NCBI GenBank assembly: GCA_013141115.1
Contig: JABFRP010000002.1
Span: 1,662,647-1,726,646 of the forward strand
Length of the DNA stretch: 64,000 bases
Direction: 5' to 3'
Source: Ferruginibacter sp.
GTDB lineage: Bacteria; Bacteroidota; Bacteroidia; Chitinophagales; Chitinophagaceae
The translations under genes and the position numbers were made by a program. Positions within the stretch are counted from its first letter, which is position 1. Each line of letters opens with the position of its first letter. Below are positions 1-8,094 of the stretch, one piece after another. The notes below the pieces were generated by a model. That model had not been told where the DNA came from. It saw nothing but the letters and a program-made list of their open reading frames with translations, and did no database searches.

Positions 1-1
1 G

Positions 2-82
2 AGAAAGGTTGCAGCAGTAACAGAAGAGCATCACGAAGAGAAAAAAGAAACAGGCAAGAAAGAAGAGAAAGCACACGCTTAA
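2..82 (+). CDS. actB: C-terminal tail of ActB (partial, inferred)
   Basis: An open frame enters from the left edge and stops at 80-82. It encodes only about 26 residues, very rich in Glu, Lys and His, ending KAHA. Nothing in this fragment identifies a domain. The call rests on position: in Bacteroidota the large iron-sulfur/molybdopterin-fold subunit ActB lies directly upstream of actC and often has a charged, low-complexity C-terminus. ActB carries the Fe-S clusters of alternative complex III on the periplasmic face. The start and nearly all of the gene lie outside the window. Confidence 0.5.
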   Translation, partial: RKVAAVTEEHHEEKKETGKKEEKAHA

Positions 83-124
83 GCCCCTATCCCCTGAAGG
101 GGGAAATGGAGCAGACAGGGGCGA
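83..124. repeat. C4/G4-rich 7-nt-period spacer element
   Basis: Directly after the actB stop the spacer reads CCCCTAT (84-90), CCCCTGA (91-97), AGGGGGA (98-104), so three heptamers with a C4/G4 dyad, followed by a further CAGGGGCG near 116-123. The same word family recurs at 21907-22012. It could fold into a small hairpin in the mRNA. No function is known to me. Confidence 0.55.
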
Positions 125-167
125 AGAAAAAAGGGTAATAAAACAGGTACTAAATAAAAATTAAACA

Positions 168-202
168 AGCTTTTAGCTTTTAGCTTTTAGCATATAGCTT
201 TT
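168..202. repeat. Heptamer array AGCTTTT, five units, before actC
   Basis: Five consecutive 7-nt units start at 168, 175, 182, 189 and 196. Four are AGCTTTT and the fourth is AGCATAT. The array ends four bases before the actC start codon at 207, where a ribosome binding site would sit. This is one of several heptamer arrays in the operon spacers (see 1663, 1730, 7967, 8067). Confidence 0.8.
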
Positions 203-206
203 AAAT

Positions 207-1658
207 ATGTCATTACTAAAGTACGAATCGCAACTAAGGGAACCGCTGGTAGATGGTGATAAAGATTACCACCAGGTAACGGAAGATATAGTACGCCCCA
301 TTGAAATGAAACCAAGCCGCCTTTGGTATATTGGCTTTTATATCAGCGTGGCTTTACTTTTATTTGGTGTGTACAGCATTTACCGTGAGGTTACTTACGG
401 TATTGGCCAGTGGAATTTAAATAAAACCATTGGATGGGGTTGGGATATTACCAACTTTGTTTGGTGGGTAGGTATTGGCCATGCCGGAACTTTGATCTCA
501 GCGATATTGTTGCTGTTTCGTCAGGGATGGAGAACAGGTGTAAACCGTGCGGCTGAAGCGATGACTATTTTTGCGGTAATGTGTGCAGGCCAATTTCCAA
601 TATGGCACATGGGCCGTGTGTGGATGGCATTCTTTGTATTACCTTATCCTAACTCAAGAGGTCCTTTGTGGGTTAACTTTAACTCGCCCTTATTGTGGGA
701 TGTATTTGCGATATCAACTTATTTTACGGTATCATTATTATTCTGGTATTCTGGTTTATTACCCGATCTGGCCACTGTACGTGACAGGGCCAAAACAAAA
801 TTCCGCAAAATGTTTTATGGTGTGGCGGCATTTGGATGGACCGGTAGTACTAAACACTGGCAACGTCATGAATCTTTATCATTGGTATTGGCAGGTTTAA
901 GTACACCACTTGTACTTTCTGTACATACCATTGTATCTTTTGACTTTGCTACTTCCATTGTTCCGGGTTGGCATACCACCATCTTTCCTCCATACTTTGT
1001 GGCGGGTGCGGTATTTAGCGGATTTGCTATGGTGCAAACGCTGATGATCGTTGTGCGTAAAGTTTTAAATCTTCAGGACTATATCACTTTAGGACATATT
1101 GAAGCAATGAATAAGGTAATTGTACTTACAGGTAGTATTGTAGGTTGCGCTTACTTAACAGAATTGTTTATTGCATGGTATGGTCAAAATCCATACGAGT
1201 GGTATGCATTCAGCCAAAACAGGGCCAACTTATTCAGCCCTTATGGATGGAGTTACTGGTTAATGATGTTCTGTAACGTGGTATCGCCACAGTTGTTCTG
1301 GAGCCGTAAATTAAGAAGAAATATTACTGTTACTTTCTTTATGAGTATCATAGTAAATATTGGTATGTGGTTCGAGCGTTTTGTAATTATTGTTACTTCA
1401 GTGTACAGGGATTACCTGCCATCATCATGGAGTACTTATTACAGCCCATCTATTTGGGAGATCGGTTTCTACCTCGGTACATTCGGATTATTCTTTACCT
1501 GCTTCTTCCTGTTTGCAAAATACTTCCCGGTAATTGCTATTGCCGAGATCAAGTCAATATTAAAAACCAGTGGAGAGAATTATAAAGCGAAAATGACTGA
1601 TATTGAAAAAGAGGATGCGGAAAAATTTTATGTTGCAGAAGTAGAACATGCACACTAA
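207..1658 (+). CDS. actC: ActC, membrane quinol-oxidising subunit of alternative complex III
   Basis: The 483-residue protein is a polytopic NrfD/PsrC-family membrane protein and the expected size for ActC. After a hydrophilic N-terminus (about 40 residues, with the typical REPLVDGDKDY region) it shows roughly ten hydrophobic segments rich in Trp, Tyr and His, including the IGHAGTLISAILLLFR stretch near residues 90-106 and a C-terminal TM pair before a charged tail. In alternative complex III (ActABCDEF) ActC and ActF form the membrane core that binds menaquinol and may move protons. It sits between actB and actD as in other Bacteroidota. The spacers on both sides are heptamer arrays. Family assignment is confident; the mechanism is from the literature on ACIII. 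Confidence 0.93.
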   Translation: MSLLKYESQLREPLVDGDKDYHQVTEDIVRPIEMKPSRLWYIGFYISVALLLFGVYSIYREVTYGIGQWNLNKTIGWGWDITNFVWWVGIGHAGTLISAILLLFRQGWRTGVNRAAEAMTIFAVMCAGQFPIWHMGRVWMAFFVLPYPNSRGPLWVNFNSPLLWDVFAISTYFTVSLLFWYSGLLPDLATVRDRAKTKFRKMFYGVAAFGWTGSTKHWQRHESLSLVLAGLSTPLVLSVHTIVSFDFATSIVPGWHTTIFPPYFVAGAVFSGFAMVQTLMIVVRKVLNLQDYITLGHIEAMNKVIVLTGSIVGCAYLTELFIAWYGQNPYEWYAFSQNRANLFSPYGWSYWLMMFCNVVSPQLFWSRKLRRNITVTFFMSIIVNIGMWFERFVIIVTSVYRDYLPSSWSTYYSPSIWEIGFYLGTFGLFFTCFFLFAKYFPVIAIAEIKSILKTSGENYKAKMTDIEKEDAEKFYVAEVEHAH

Positions 1659-1662
1659 TGCA

Positions 1663-1690
1663 ATTAGCTAATAGCTTGGAGCTACTAGCA
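1663..1690. repeat. Heptamer array nnnAGCT after actC stop
   Basis: ATTAGCT, AATAGCT, TGGAGCT and ACTAGCA follow each other with exact 7-nt period, starting four bases after the actC stop codon. The AGCT core is shared with the array at 168-202 on the other side of actC. Confidence 0.65.
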
Positions 1691-1729
1691 AGAAATATAA
1701 TAAACAAAATTGGATTTATTGAGATCAGC

Positions 1730-1757
1730 AATCCCAAATCTAAAATCATAAATCGAT
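1730..1757. repeat. Heptamer array AATCnnn before actD start
   Basis: AATCCCA, AATCTAA, AATCATA and AATCGAT run in exact 7-nt register. The last unit ends three bases before the actD start codon (1761), so the array occupies the leader where the ribosome would land. It has a constant four-base word and a variable three-base tail. Confidence 0.7.
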
Positions 1758-1760
1758 TTT

Positions 1761-2350
1761 ATGGCTGGAGGAATTAAAAAATTTGTAGTAGGTAGTTTTG
1801 ATGACGAGGCGGTATTATTCCCTGCGGTGAAGAACGTTCGCAAAGCAGGATATAAAATACACGATGTGTTTACTCCTTTTCCTGTACATGGTTTAGATCA
1901 TGCAATGGGTTTAAGAGAAACCAGTCTTCATACTGCCGGGTTTATTTATGCAATTACCGGAACCACTACTGCATTAAGTGGTATCAGTTATATATTGGTA
2001 CACGACTGCCATTAAATATTGGCGGTAAGCCACACTTTGCCTTGCCAGCCTGGATACCTATTACGTTTGAGTTAACGGTACTGTTTGCTGCGGTGGGTAT
2101 GGTACTTACTTTTTGCTACCTGTGTAACCTGGCGCCTTTTGTAAAAAAACATCACTTTCACCCAAGGGCTACCGATGATCTTTTTGTAATGGCTATTGAG
2201 TGTACCGATAAAACAAATGATGCAGAAGTACAATCTTTCTTAAATAATGCAGGCGCAAAGGAAGTAAATGTACAAGTGGTAGAAACAGGCTGGTGGATTG
2301 GCAGATACGATAGAGAGCAAAAATTATATAAAGAAGAGAAAGGCTATTAA
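1761..2350 (+). pseudogene. actD: ActD (DUF3341) with a one-base frameshift at about 2008
   Basis: Two adjacent reading frames together make one ActD. The first (1761-2015) gives the N-terminal part, ending in an ACIII-typical TM segment, and stops at 2013-2015. The second frame continues with NIGGKPHFALPAWIPITFEL, a second TM segment and the GWWIGRYD ending. At 2004-2014 the DNA reads GACTGCCATTA; adding one G (GACTGGCCATTA) restores D-W-P-L and one frame of 196 residues, close to the family's usual size. ActD is a two-TM peripheral subunit of alternative complex III. Either the base is missing through a sequencing/assembly error in a GG pair or the gene is truly broken. All neighbouring act genes are intact, so I favour an error. 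Confidence 0.85.
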
Positions 2351-2395
2351 TATATAAAAGAAACAAACCGATTTCAAAGATTTTATAAGAACGAA

Positions 2396-3037
2396 ATGAA
2401 AAAAATTGCAATTATATCAACACTTATTTTAACAACTACTGTTGTTTTTATAAGCTGCGACAGTAAGCGTCAGCCCGGTAAAATTTATATGCCTGATATG
2501 ACTTACAGCAGGGCATATGAAACATACGCAGTACATGATTCTACAAAATTTACAACAGACCCTTCTGACGCATCTCATAAAATATATTACAATAACCAGC
2601 CTGTAAATGGTACAGTAAAGAGAGGCGATCTTTTTCCTTTTACCGTTCCAAACGACAGTAATGGCTTACTTAATTTAAGCAGCCAGGTATTAAATCCGTT
2701 GCCTGCTTTAAGTACAGCAGATAGTGCAGAAGCATCAAGATTATTTAATATTAACTGCGCCGTTTGCCATGGTGCAAAAGGTGAAAATAACGGACCGGTT
2801 GCTGCTAAAATAGGAGGGGTAAAAAGTATTATTGCTTTATCTCCAACTTATAGCGATGGCAGATTGTTTTTTGTATTGACCTATGGCCAAAATAACATGG
2901 GAAGCTATGCATCTCAGCTGGATAAAAAACAACGCTGGATGATTGTAAAGTATATAAGAATGCTGGAACCAAAAACTACAGTTGCTCCAACGCCGGTAGC
3001 GGCACCAAAAGCAGACAGTGCAGTAGTAAAAAAATAA
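2396..3037 (+). CDS. actE: ActE, monoheme cytochrome c lipoprotein of alternative complex III
   Basis: The 213-residue protein begins with a lipoprotein signal (hydrophobic 4-20, lipobox Cys21) and has a single c-type heme motif CAVCH at residues 121-125. A Met in the NNMGSYASQL region is the likely distal heme ligand. The final 20 residues are Ala/Pro/Lys-rich. ActE is the small membrane-anchored cytochrome that carries electrons out of the Fe-S chain of ActB towards the oxidase. It lies 45 bases after actD and 26 bases before actF in the same operon. Family recognition is strong from the heme motif, lipid anchor and position. Confidence 0.93.
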   Translation: MKKIAIISTLILTTTVVFISCDSKRQPGKIYMPDMTYSRAYETYAVHDSTKFTTDPSDASHKIYYNNQPVNGTVKRGDLFPFTVPNDSNGLLNLSSQVLNPLPALSTADSAEASRLFNINCAVCHGAKGENNGPVAAKIGGVKSIIALSPTYSDGRLFFVLTYGQNNMGSYASQLDKKQRWMIVKYIRMLEPKTTVAPTPVAAPKADSAVVKK

Positions 3038-3063
3038 AAGTATTAACACAAAATAAAGTTTAG

Positions 3064-4353
3064 ATGAACCATCAATTTGAATTACCGGGCAGTTATAAAA
3101 AGTGGACGTATGGCCTGATAGGAGCCGGTATAATAGCGTTGCTGTATGGCTTAATATTTTTGCACCCGTTTGCGCCTGTAGCTCATCATACTGCAGCGGC
3201 AGCTGGTGGGCATGATGCTCATGCCGCAGGTGTTGACGGAACCCGTTTTTGGGCAGTGTTACTGCAAAACAGTGTGTTCTTTTTACTGGTTGTAAATGCA
3301 GCAATGTTCTTTATTTGTGTTACCACAATGGCAATGGCAGGTTGGGTTGTGGCTTTCCGCAGGGTATCAGAAGCCGTTTCAAGTGCGGTGCCTATTTTAG
3401 GTATAATCACCTTCGTTATATTAATGGCAATTGTTTGGGGTGGCAGAACAGATATTTACCACTGGTTAGATAAAGATGCAGTTGCTAAAGACCATATCTT
3501 AAGTGGTAAAAGCGGCTTTTTAAATCCATATTTCTTTTCAATATGGTCGGCAATTACTATTTTTCTTTGGTGGCTTTTAGGAAAGAAAATGCGTAGCATG
3601 AGTTTGCAAAGTGACAGTGACGGCGCAATGGATTATGAAACCGGAAAGAAATGGGTGTTTAAAAATACTGTTTATGCATCATTGTTTTGTGTGGTGTTCG
3701 CACTAACTGTAGCTTCTACTATTCCCTGGTTTTGGTTAATGAGTATTGATCCGCATTGGTACAGTACCATGTACAGCTGGTATACTTTTGCAAGTACTTT
3801 TGTTTCTGGCATGTCTCTAATAGCATTATTTGTTATTTACATGAAAAACCAAGGCCAGTTAAGTTATGTAACTGATGAGCATTTACATGACTTGGGTAAA
3901 TTTATGTTTGCATTCTCTATCTTCTGGACTTACTTATGGTTCTCTCAATACATGTTGATTTGGTACAGTAACCAACCGGAAGAAACTAAATACTTTGTTG
4001 AAAGAATTGGTACCGCTGAAAAGGCAGGCCCATACAAAGGCATTTTCTTCTTTAATCTTATTGTAAATTTCCTTTGCCCGTTATTAATACTAATGAAAAA
4101 AGGTACAAAGAGAAACTGGACGATGGTAACTTTTATGGCTGTATTGATCATATTTGGTCATTGGATAGATTTTTATCAAATGGTTATGCCAGGCACATTG
4201 CATGAAAATGCACATTTAATGCCTTTTGAATTTGGTATAGCTTGTTTGTTTATCGGATTAATTATGTGGGGTGTGGGCAGGTATTTAAGCAGCCATTCAT
4301 TATTAACAAAAAATCATCCTTTCTTAAAAGAAAGTATGATACACCATACATAA
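3064..4353 (+). CDS. actF: ActF, second large membrane subunit of alternative complex III
   Basis: The 429-residue polytopic protein shows about ten hydrophobic segments and is the second NrfD-like membrane subunit of ACIII. After the first TM it has a His/Ala-rich external loop (residues 38-58) with many His residues, then conserved aromatic-rich helices (for example IPWFWLMSIDPHWYSTMYSW near 220-240 and FWTYLWFSQYMLIWYSNQPEE near 285-305). The two conserved stretches fit ActF rather than ActC. It works with ActC in quinol oxidation. It is followed after 81 bases by coxB, consistent with the usual Act-Cox supercomplex gene order. Confidence 0.92.
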   Translation: MNHQFELPGSYKKWTYGLIGAGIIALLYGLIFLHPFAPVAHHTAAAAGGHDAHAAGVDGTRFWAVLLQNSVFFLLVVNAAMFFICVTTMAMAGWVVAFRRVSEAVSSAVPILGIITFVILMAIVWGGRTDIYHWLDKDAVAKDHILSGKSGFLNPYFFSIWSAITIFLWWLLGKKMRSMSLQSDSDGAMDYETGKKWVFKNTVYASLFCVVFALTVASTIPWFWLMSIDPHWYSTMYSWYTFASTFVSGMSLIALFVIYMKNQGQLSYVTDEHLHDLGKFMFAFSIFWTYLWFSQYMLIWYSNQPEETKYFVERIGTAEKAGPYKGIFFFNLIVNFLCPLLILMKKGTKRNWTMVTFMAVLIIFGHWIDFYQMVMPGTLHENAHLMPFEFGIACLFIGLIMWGVGRYLSSHSLLTKNHPFLKESMIHHT

Positions 4354-4434
4354 AAAGGCAGGTGTTTTTTACAGAAACAGGACATTGTTTTAGACAAGGA
4401 ATAAAAATTATTTTACAGAAAATAACTTTGAACT

Positions 4435-5472
4435 ATGAAGGAGTTTTTACTGATTGCTTTAGGGGTATTGGTTTTCGTTGTCATATTCCAGATTGCAAAG
4501 GCAAGTGAATATGTAAGCGTTTTAAAAGGTGAAGAAAAAACCCGCCGGCAAAATAACAAGATCAATGCCTTTTTACTTTTGGGGCTACTGATATTTGGAT
4601 TAATTGGTGTATGGTATTGCAATGAATTGTACTATCCCAAAACTTTATTTCCGCAAGGCTCTGCTTCAATTGAAGGAGAAAGCCTGGACACTATGTTTAT
4701 GATAACAGTGGCTGTAACAGGTGCTGTTTTTATTCTTACACAAATTTTGTTGTTTTGGTTTGCTTTTAAATACCAGGAAAAAGACAATACTAAAGCCTAC
4801 TATTTTGCTCATAGCACCAAGCTGGAATTAGTATGGACCACTATTCCTGCAATTACCCTTTGTATATTAGTAGCATTTGGTTTAAAAGCATGGTTTAAAA
4901 TTACAGGCGATGCTCCTAAAGACGCTATTGTAGTAGAAGTAACCGGCCATCAATTCGGTTGGGAATTCAGATACCCGGGATCAGATAAAGTTTTAGGTAA
5001 AAAGAATTATAAATTAACCAAAGGTGCTAATAGTCTGGGTGTGGATTTTGATGATCCGGCAAGCATGGATGATATCCACGTTTCCGGAACAATGCATATT
5101 CCTGTGGGCAAACCTGTTAAAATGGTAATTAATGCACAGGATGTAATACATGATGTGGGTTTACCTCATTTCAGGTTAAAAATGGATGCTGTGCCCGGTA
5201 TTCCAACTACACAATGGTTTACACCTAAGTATACCACAGAAGAAATGAAGACCAAAACAGGCAATCCTAATTTCACCTACGAGATCAGTTGCGATCAAAT
5301 GTGCGGTAAAGGGCATTTTAGTATGAGAGGAATTATAATTGTGGAAAGCGAAGCGGAATATAGGAAATGGTTAGCCACTCAAAAGGCAGAATACTTTACA
5401 ATATATCCGGACAGAGAACCAAAGGCAGATACTGTAAAATCCAACGTAATTAGTGCGATTTTACCAAAATAA
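4435..5472 (+). CDS. coxB: Cytochrome c oxidase subunit II (CuA subunit)
   Basis: The 345-residue protein has an extra N-terminal hydrophobic segment (1-22), another near 45-62, then the two subunit-II TM helices (about 86-112 and 132-153) and a periplasmic cupredoxin domain. The aromatic patch GHQFGWEFRYPG is at 171-182. CuA ligands are visible as H239, C286, C290, H294 and M297. The position normally held by Glu, which binds copper by its backbone carbonyl, is Gln288. There is no fused cytochrome c domain, so electrons probably come directly from ActE or a separate cytochrome. It follows actF in the operon and precedes an unknown gene and coxA. Confidence 0.95.
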   Translation: MKEFLLIALGVLVFVVIFQIAKASEYVSVLKGEEKTRRQNNKINAFLLLGLLIFGLIGVWYCNELYYPKTLFPQGSASIEGESLDTMFMITVAVTGAVFILTQILLFWFAFKYQEKDNTKAYYFAHSTKLELVWTTIPAITLCILVAFGLKAWFKITGDAPKDAIVVEVTGHQFGWEFRYPGSDKVLGKKNYKLTKGANSLGVDFDDPASMDDIHVSGTMHIPVGKPVKMVINAQDVIHDVGLPHFRLKMDAVPGIPTTQWFTPKYTTEEMKTKTGNPNFTYEISCDQMCGKGHFSMRGIIIVESEAEYRKWLATQKAEYFTIYPDREPKADTVKSNVISAILPK

Positions 5473-5499
5473 AATAACTGAAGTTAGCAGAAAAGACTA

Positions 5500-6111
5500 A
5501 TGAAGCCGATTCTAATACTTTTTTTAAGTTACTTTATTGTATTAGATACTGCTTCACAGGTTGACTCCAGTTATATGAAGGAAAAAAGAGGAGTAGAAAA
5601 GAATAAAAAAAGTAGTCGATTAATAGTTTTTTTTAAGGAAAATTTTGATAGTACAATAATCTATTCAAGTTCAGAACCGAATTATTTTATTGTTTCAAAA
5701 GAAAAGGATAATGTGTATTTCTTTACATATTTAAACCCAATTAAAAAAAATGTGTTAGGAAGACATTATCCAGGGGAACTTGCTTTGTGGCTTTTGAAAG
5801 AGAATTCGAAATTCGGAAATACAGAACCAGATACGAACAGATATTTTTTGCCTTTTGTAACAAAGATCAACAAACAGGTAAAATGGAAGGAACTACAACA
5901 GAATGGGATTTGGCAAATAGAGGATTATAGATCGGAAAATAGTGACAGAACTGATGATGGCGGAATGGTTTCATTTTTTTTGATTACTAAAACAGAAGTA
6001 AAGCATTTTGAGTACTATTCAATTGGGGATTGGAATGATAGCGATAAGAAGAATAAAGTGACTAAAAGTGTTTTAAAATCAAATTTGTTATTTAAAGAGA
6101 TATTTAAGTAA
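5500..6111 (+). CDS. Unknown secreted protein inserted between coxB and coxA
   Basis: This 203-residue protein starts with a short hydrophobic signal-like segment (residues 2-19) and is otherwise hydrophilic, Lys- and Asp/Ser-rich, with no motif I recognise. The DNA is visibly more A-rich than the flanking cox genes and uses AAA and AGA heavily. Subunits II and I are normally adjacent in these operons, so this gene looks like an insertion. It is co-directional with only 27 bases before it and 49 after, so it is probably co-transcribed. It might be a later acquisition or an undescribed accessory factor; the sequence does not decide. Confidence 0.7.
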   Translation: MKPILILFLSYFIVLDTASQVDSSYMKEKRGVEKNKKSSRLIVFFKENFDSTIIYSSSEPNYFIVSKEKDNVYFFTYLNPIKKNVLGRHYPGELALWLLKENSKFGNTEPDTNRYFLPFVTKINKQVKWKELQQNGIWQIEDYRSENSDRTDDGGMVSFFLITKTEVKHFEYYSIGDWNDSDKKNKVTKSVLKSNLLFKEIFK

Positions 6112-6160
6112 CAACAATAGTAAATTTTTTAAAGATTCTTGACAAAACTATTATTAGAAA

Positions 6161-7963
6161 ATGAGTAGCGCAGCCACATTACACGGAGCAGATGTTCATG
6201 CAGGGCATGATGCACATCACGAACATCACCACCACGAAACGTTTATAACCAAATACGTTTTTAGCCAGGATCATAAAATGATTGCCAAACAATTTTTGGT
6301 AACCGGTATCATCTGGGCAATTATTGGTGGTTTATTTTCTGTAATATTTCGTTTACAACTGGGGTATCCTGAATCTACTTTTCCATGGTTAGAAGATTTT
6401 TTAGGCCATTGGGCAAAGGGCGGTAAACTGGACCCTGAGTTTTATTACGCCTTAGTAACCATGCACGGAACAATTTTAGTGTTCTTTGTATTAACTGCCG
6501 GCTTAAGCGGAACTTTTGCCAACTTCTTAATTCCATTACAAATTGGTGCAAGAGATATGGCTTCGCCAATGCTGAATATGTTGAGTTACTGGTTTTTCTT
6601 TACTGCATCTATTATCATGTTCTCTTCTTTGTTTGTTCAAACCGGGCCTGCAAGTGGCGGTTGGACGATCTATCCTCCATTAAGTGCTTTGGGAGATGCA
6701 TCATCAGGTAGTAAAATAGGAATGGACCTATGGTTAGTAGCCATGGCTATGTTTATTGTAAGTTCATTATTGGGTGGCCTCAACTATATCAGTACCATTT
6801 TAAACTTACGTACCAAAGGTATGAGCATGACAAGGTTGCCATTAACCATATGGGCTTTGTTCTTTACTGCTGTATTAGGTGTATTAAGTTTCCCGGTTTT
6901 ATTATCAGGCGCCATCTTATTATTGTTCGATAGAAATTTAGGCACTAGCTTCTTTTTAAGTGATATCGTTATTCAGGGTAAAATTTTGCCTAACGAAGGT
7001 GGTAGCGCCATTTTATTCCAGCATTTATTCTGGTTCCTTGGTCACCCCGAAGTATATATTATCTTATTACCTGCAATGGGTATGAGTTCTGAAATTATCA
7101 GTGTAAACAGTCGTAAGCCAATATTTGGTTATATGGCCATGGTGGGTTCTTTATTTGCTATTGCAATTCTGGCCTTTTTGGTTTGGGCGCATCATATGTT
7201 TGTAACCGGGCTTAATCCTTTCCTTGGTTCTGTATTTGTGTTGCTTACTTTATTAATTGCGGTGCCATCTGCCATTAAAGTATTTAACTGGCTTACTACT
7301 TTATGGAGAGGAAGTATTCGTTTTACTCCGGGTATGTTGTTTGCCATTGGTTTTGTAAGTTTATTTATAAGTGGTGGTTTAACAGGTATCTTTTTAGGTA
7401 ACTCTGCATTAGATCTCCATTTACACGATACTTATTTTGTAATTGCTCACTTCCATATTGTAATGGGTGTGGCATCTTTCTTTGGTATGTTTGCCGGGGT
7501 TTATCACTGGTTTCCTAAAATGTTTGGTCGCTATTTAAACAACACTATGGCTTATATCCATTTTTGGGTAACTATAGTTGGTGCATACTTAATTTTCTGG
7601 CCAATGCATTACGAAGGTTTGGCAGGTATGCCACGCCGCTATTACGACTTCTCTAACTGGGAATCATTTAAACAGTTTGGCGAATTGAACCAATTCATCA
7701 GCTTTATATCAATGATAGTATTTGCCGTTCAGTTATTGTTTGTGTTTAACTTCTTTTACAGCATGTATAAAGGCAGAAAAGTTACCACACAAAATCCATG
7801 GGGCGCCAATACACTGGAGTGGACCACACCAGTTAATCCTGGTCATGGTAACTGGCCTGGAGAAATACCGGAAGTATATCGTGGTGCTTATGACTACGCA
7901 AAAGATGGTCATGAATTTATTCCGCAAAATGTACCTGTTGGTGATGATGAAACACATCACTAA
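6161..7963 (+). CDS. coxA: Cytochrome c oxidase subunit I (heme-copper, A-type)
   Basis: The 600-residue polytopic protein carries all catalytic residues of an A-family oxidase: low-spin heme ligand H102 in MHGTILVFF; CuB ligands H295, H344 and H345; the cross-linked Tyr299 and the proton-channel Glu297 in GHPEVYI; K-channel Lys373; D-channel Asp132; and H430/H432 in the HFH motif for heme a3 and heme a. The N-terminus (1-25) is a His-rich tail of nine His, unusual and possibly metal-binding. It reduces oxygen to water and pumps protons. Its stop codon is followed by a heptamer array and then ctaB. Confidence 0.97.
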   Translation: MSSAATLHGADVHAGHDAHHEHHHHETFITKYVFSQDHKMIAKQFLVTGIIWAIIGGLFSVIFRLQLGYPESTFPWLEDFLGHWAKGGKLDPEFYYALVTMHGTILVFFVLTAGLSGTFANFLIPLQIGARDMASPMLNMLSYWFFFTASIIMFSSLFVQTGPASGGWTIYPPLSALGDASSGSKIGMDLWLVAMAMFIVSSLLGGLNYISTILNLRTKGMSMTRLPLTIWALFFTAVLGVLSFPVLLSGAILLLFDRNLGTSFFLSDIVIQGKILPNEGGSAILFQHLFWFLGHPEVYIILLPAMGMSSEIISVNSRKPIFGYMAMVGSLFAIAILAFLVWAHHMFVTGLNPFLGSVFVLLTLLIAVPSAIKVFNWLTTLWRGSIRFTPGMLFAIGFVSLFISGGLTGIFLGNSALDLHLHDTYFVIAHFHIVMGVASFFGMFAGVYHWFPKMFGRYLNNTMAYIHFWVTIVGAYLIFWPMHYEGLAGMPRRYYDFSNWESFKQFGELNQFISFISMIVFAVQLLFVFNFFYSMYKGRKVTTQNPWGANTLEWTTPVNPGHGNWPGEIPEVYRGAYDYAKDGHEFIPQNVPVGDDETHH

Positions 7964-7966
7964 ACT

Positions 7967-8001
7967 ATGAATAATTGAATAATGATAATTGATAATGGGG
8001 A
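7967..8001. repeat. Heptamer array after coxA stop
   Basis: Units ATGAATA, ATTGAAT, AATGATA, ATTGATA and ATGGGGA run in 7-nt register, beginning three bases after the coxA stop codon. The words are more degenerate than in the other arrays. Confidence 0.5.
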
Positions 8002-8066
8002 GCAGGAAATTTGAAGTGTTTTAATTAATAAAAGGGGATTGGATTGCTGGTTACTGTTTTACTATG

Positions 8067-8094
8067 AACCATTAACCATGAACCATCAACCATG
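8067..8094. repeat. Heptamer array AACCATn containing the ctaB start codon
   Basis: AACCATT, AACCATG, AACCATC and AACCATG occur in exact 7-nt period. The ATG of the fourth unit (8092-8094) is the initiation codon of ctaB, and the second unit also offers an ATG at 8078, out of frame with it. No purine-rich ribosome binding site is visible inside the array. Confidence 0.8.

Noticed and set aside
168..202. CRISPR-like array
   Set aside because: Units are 7 nt with no spacers and no cas genes nearby.
583..900. Alternative-frame ORF inside actC
   Set aside because: Lies wholly within the actC gene, no homology, no ribosome site.
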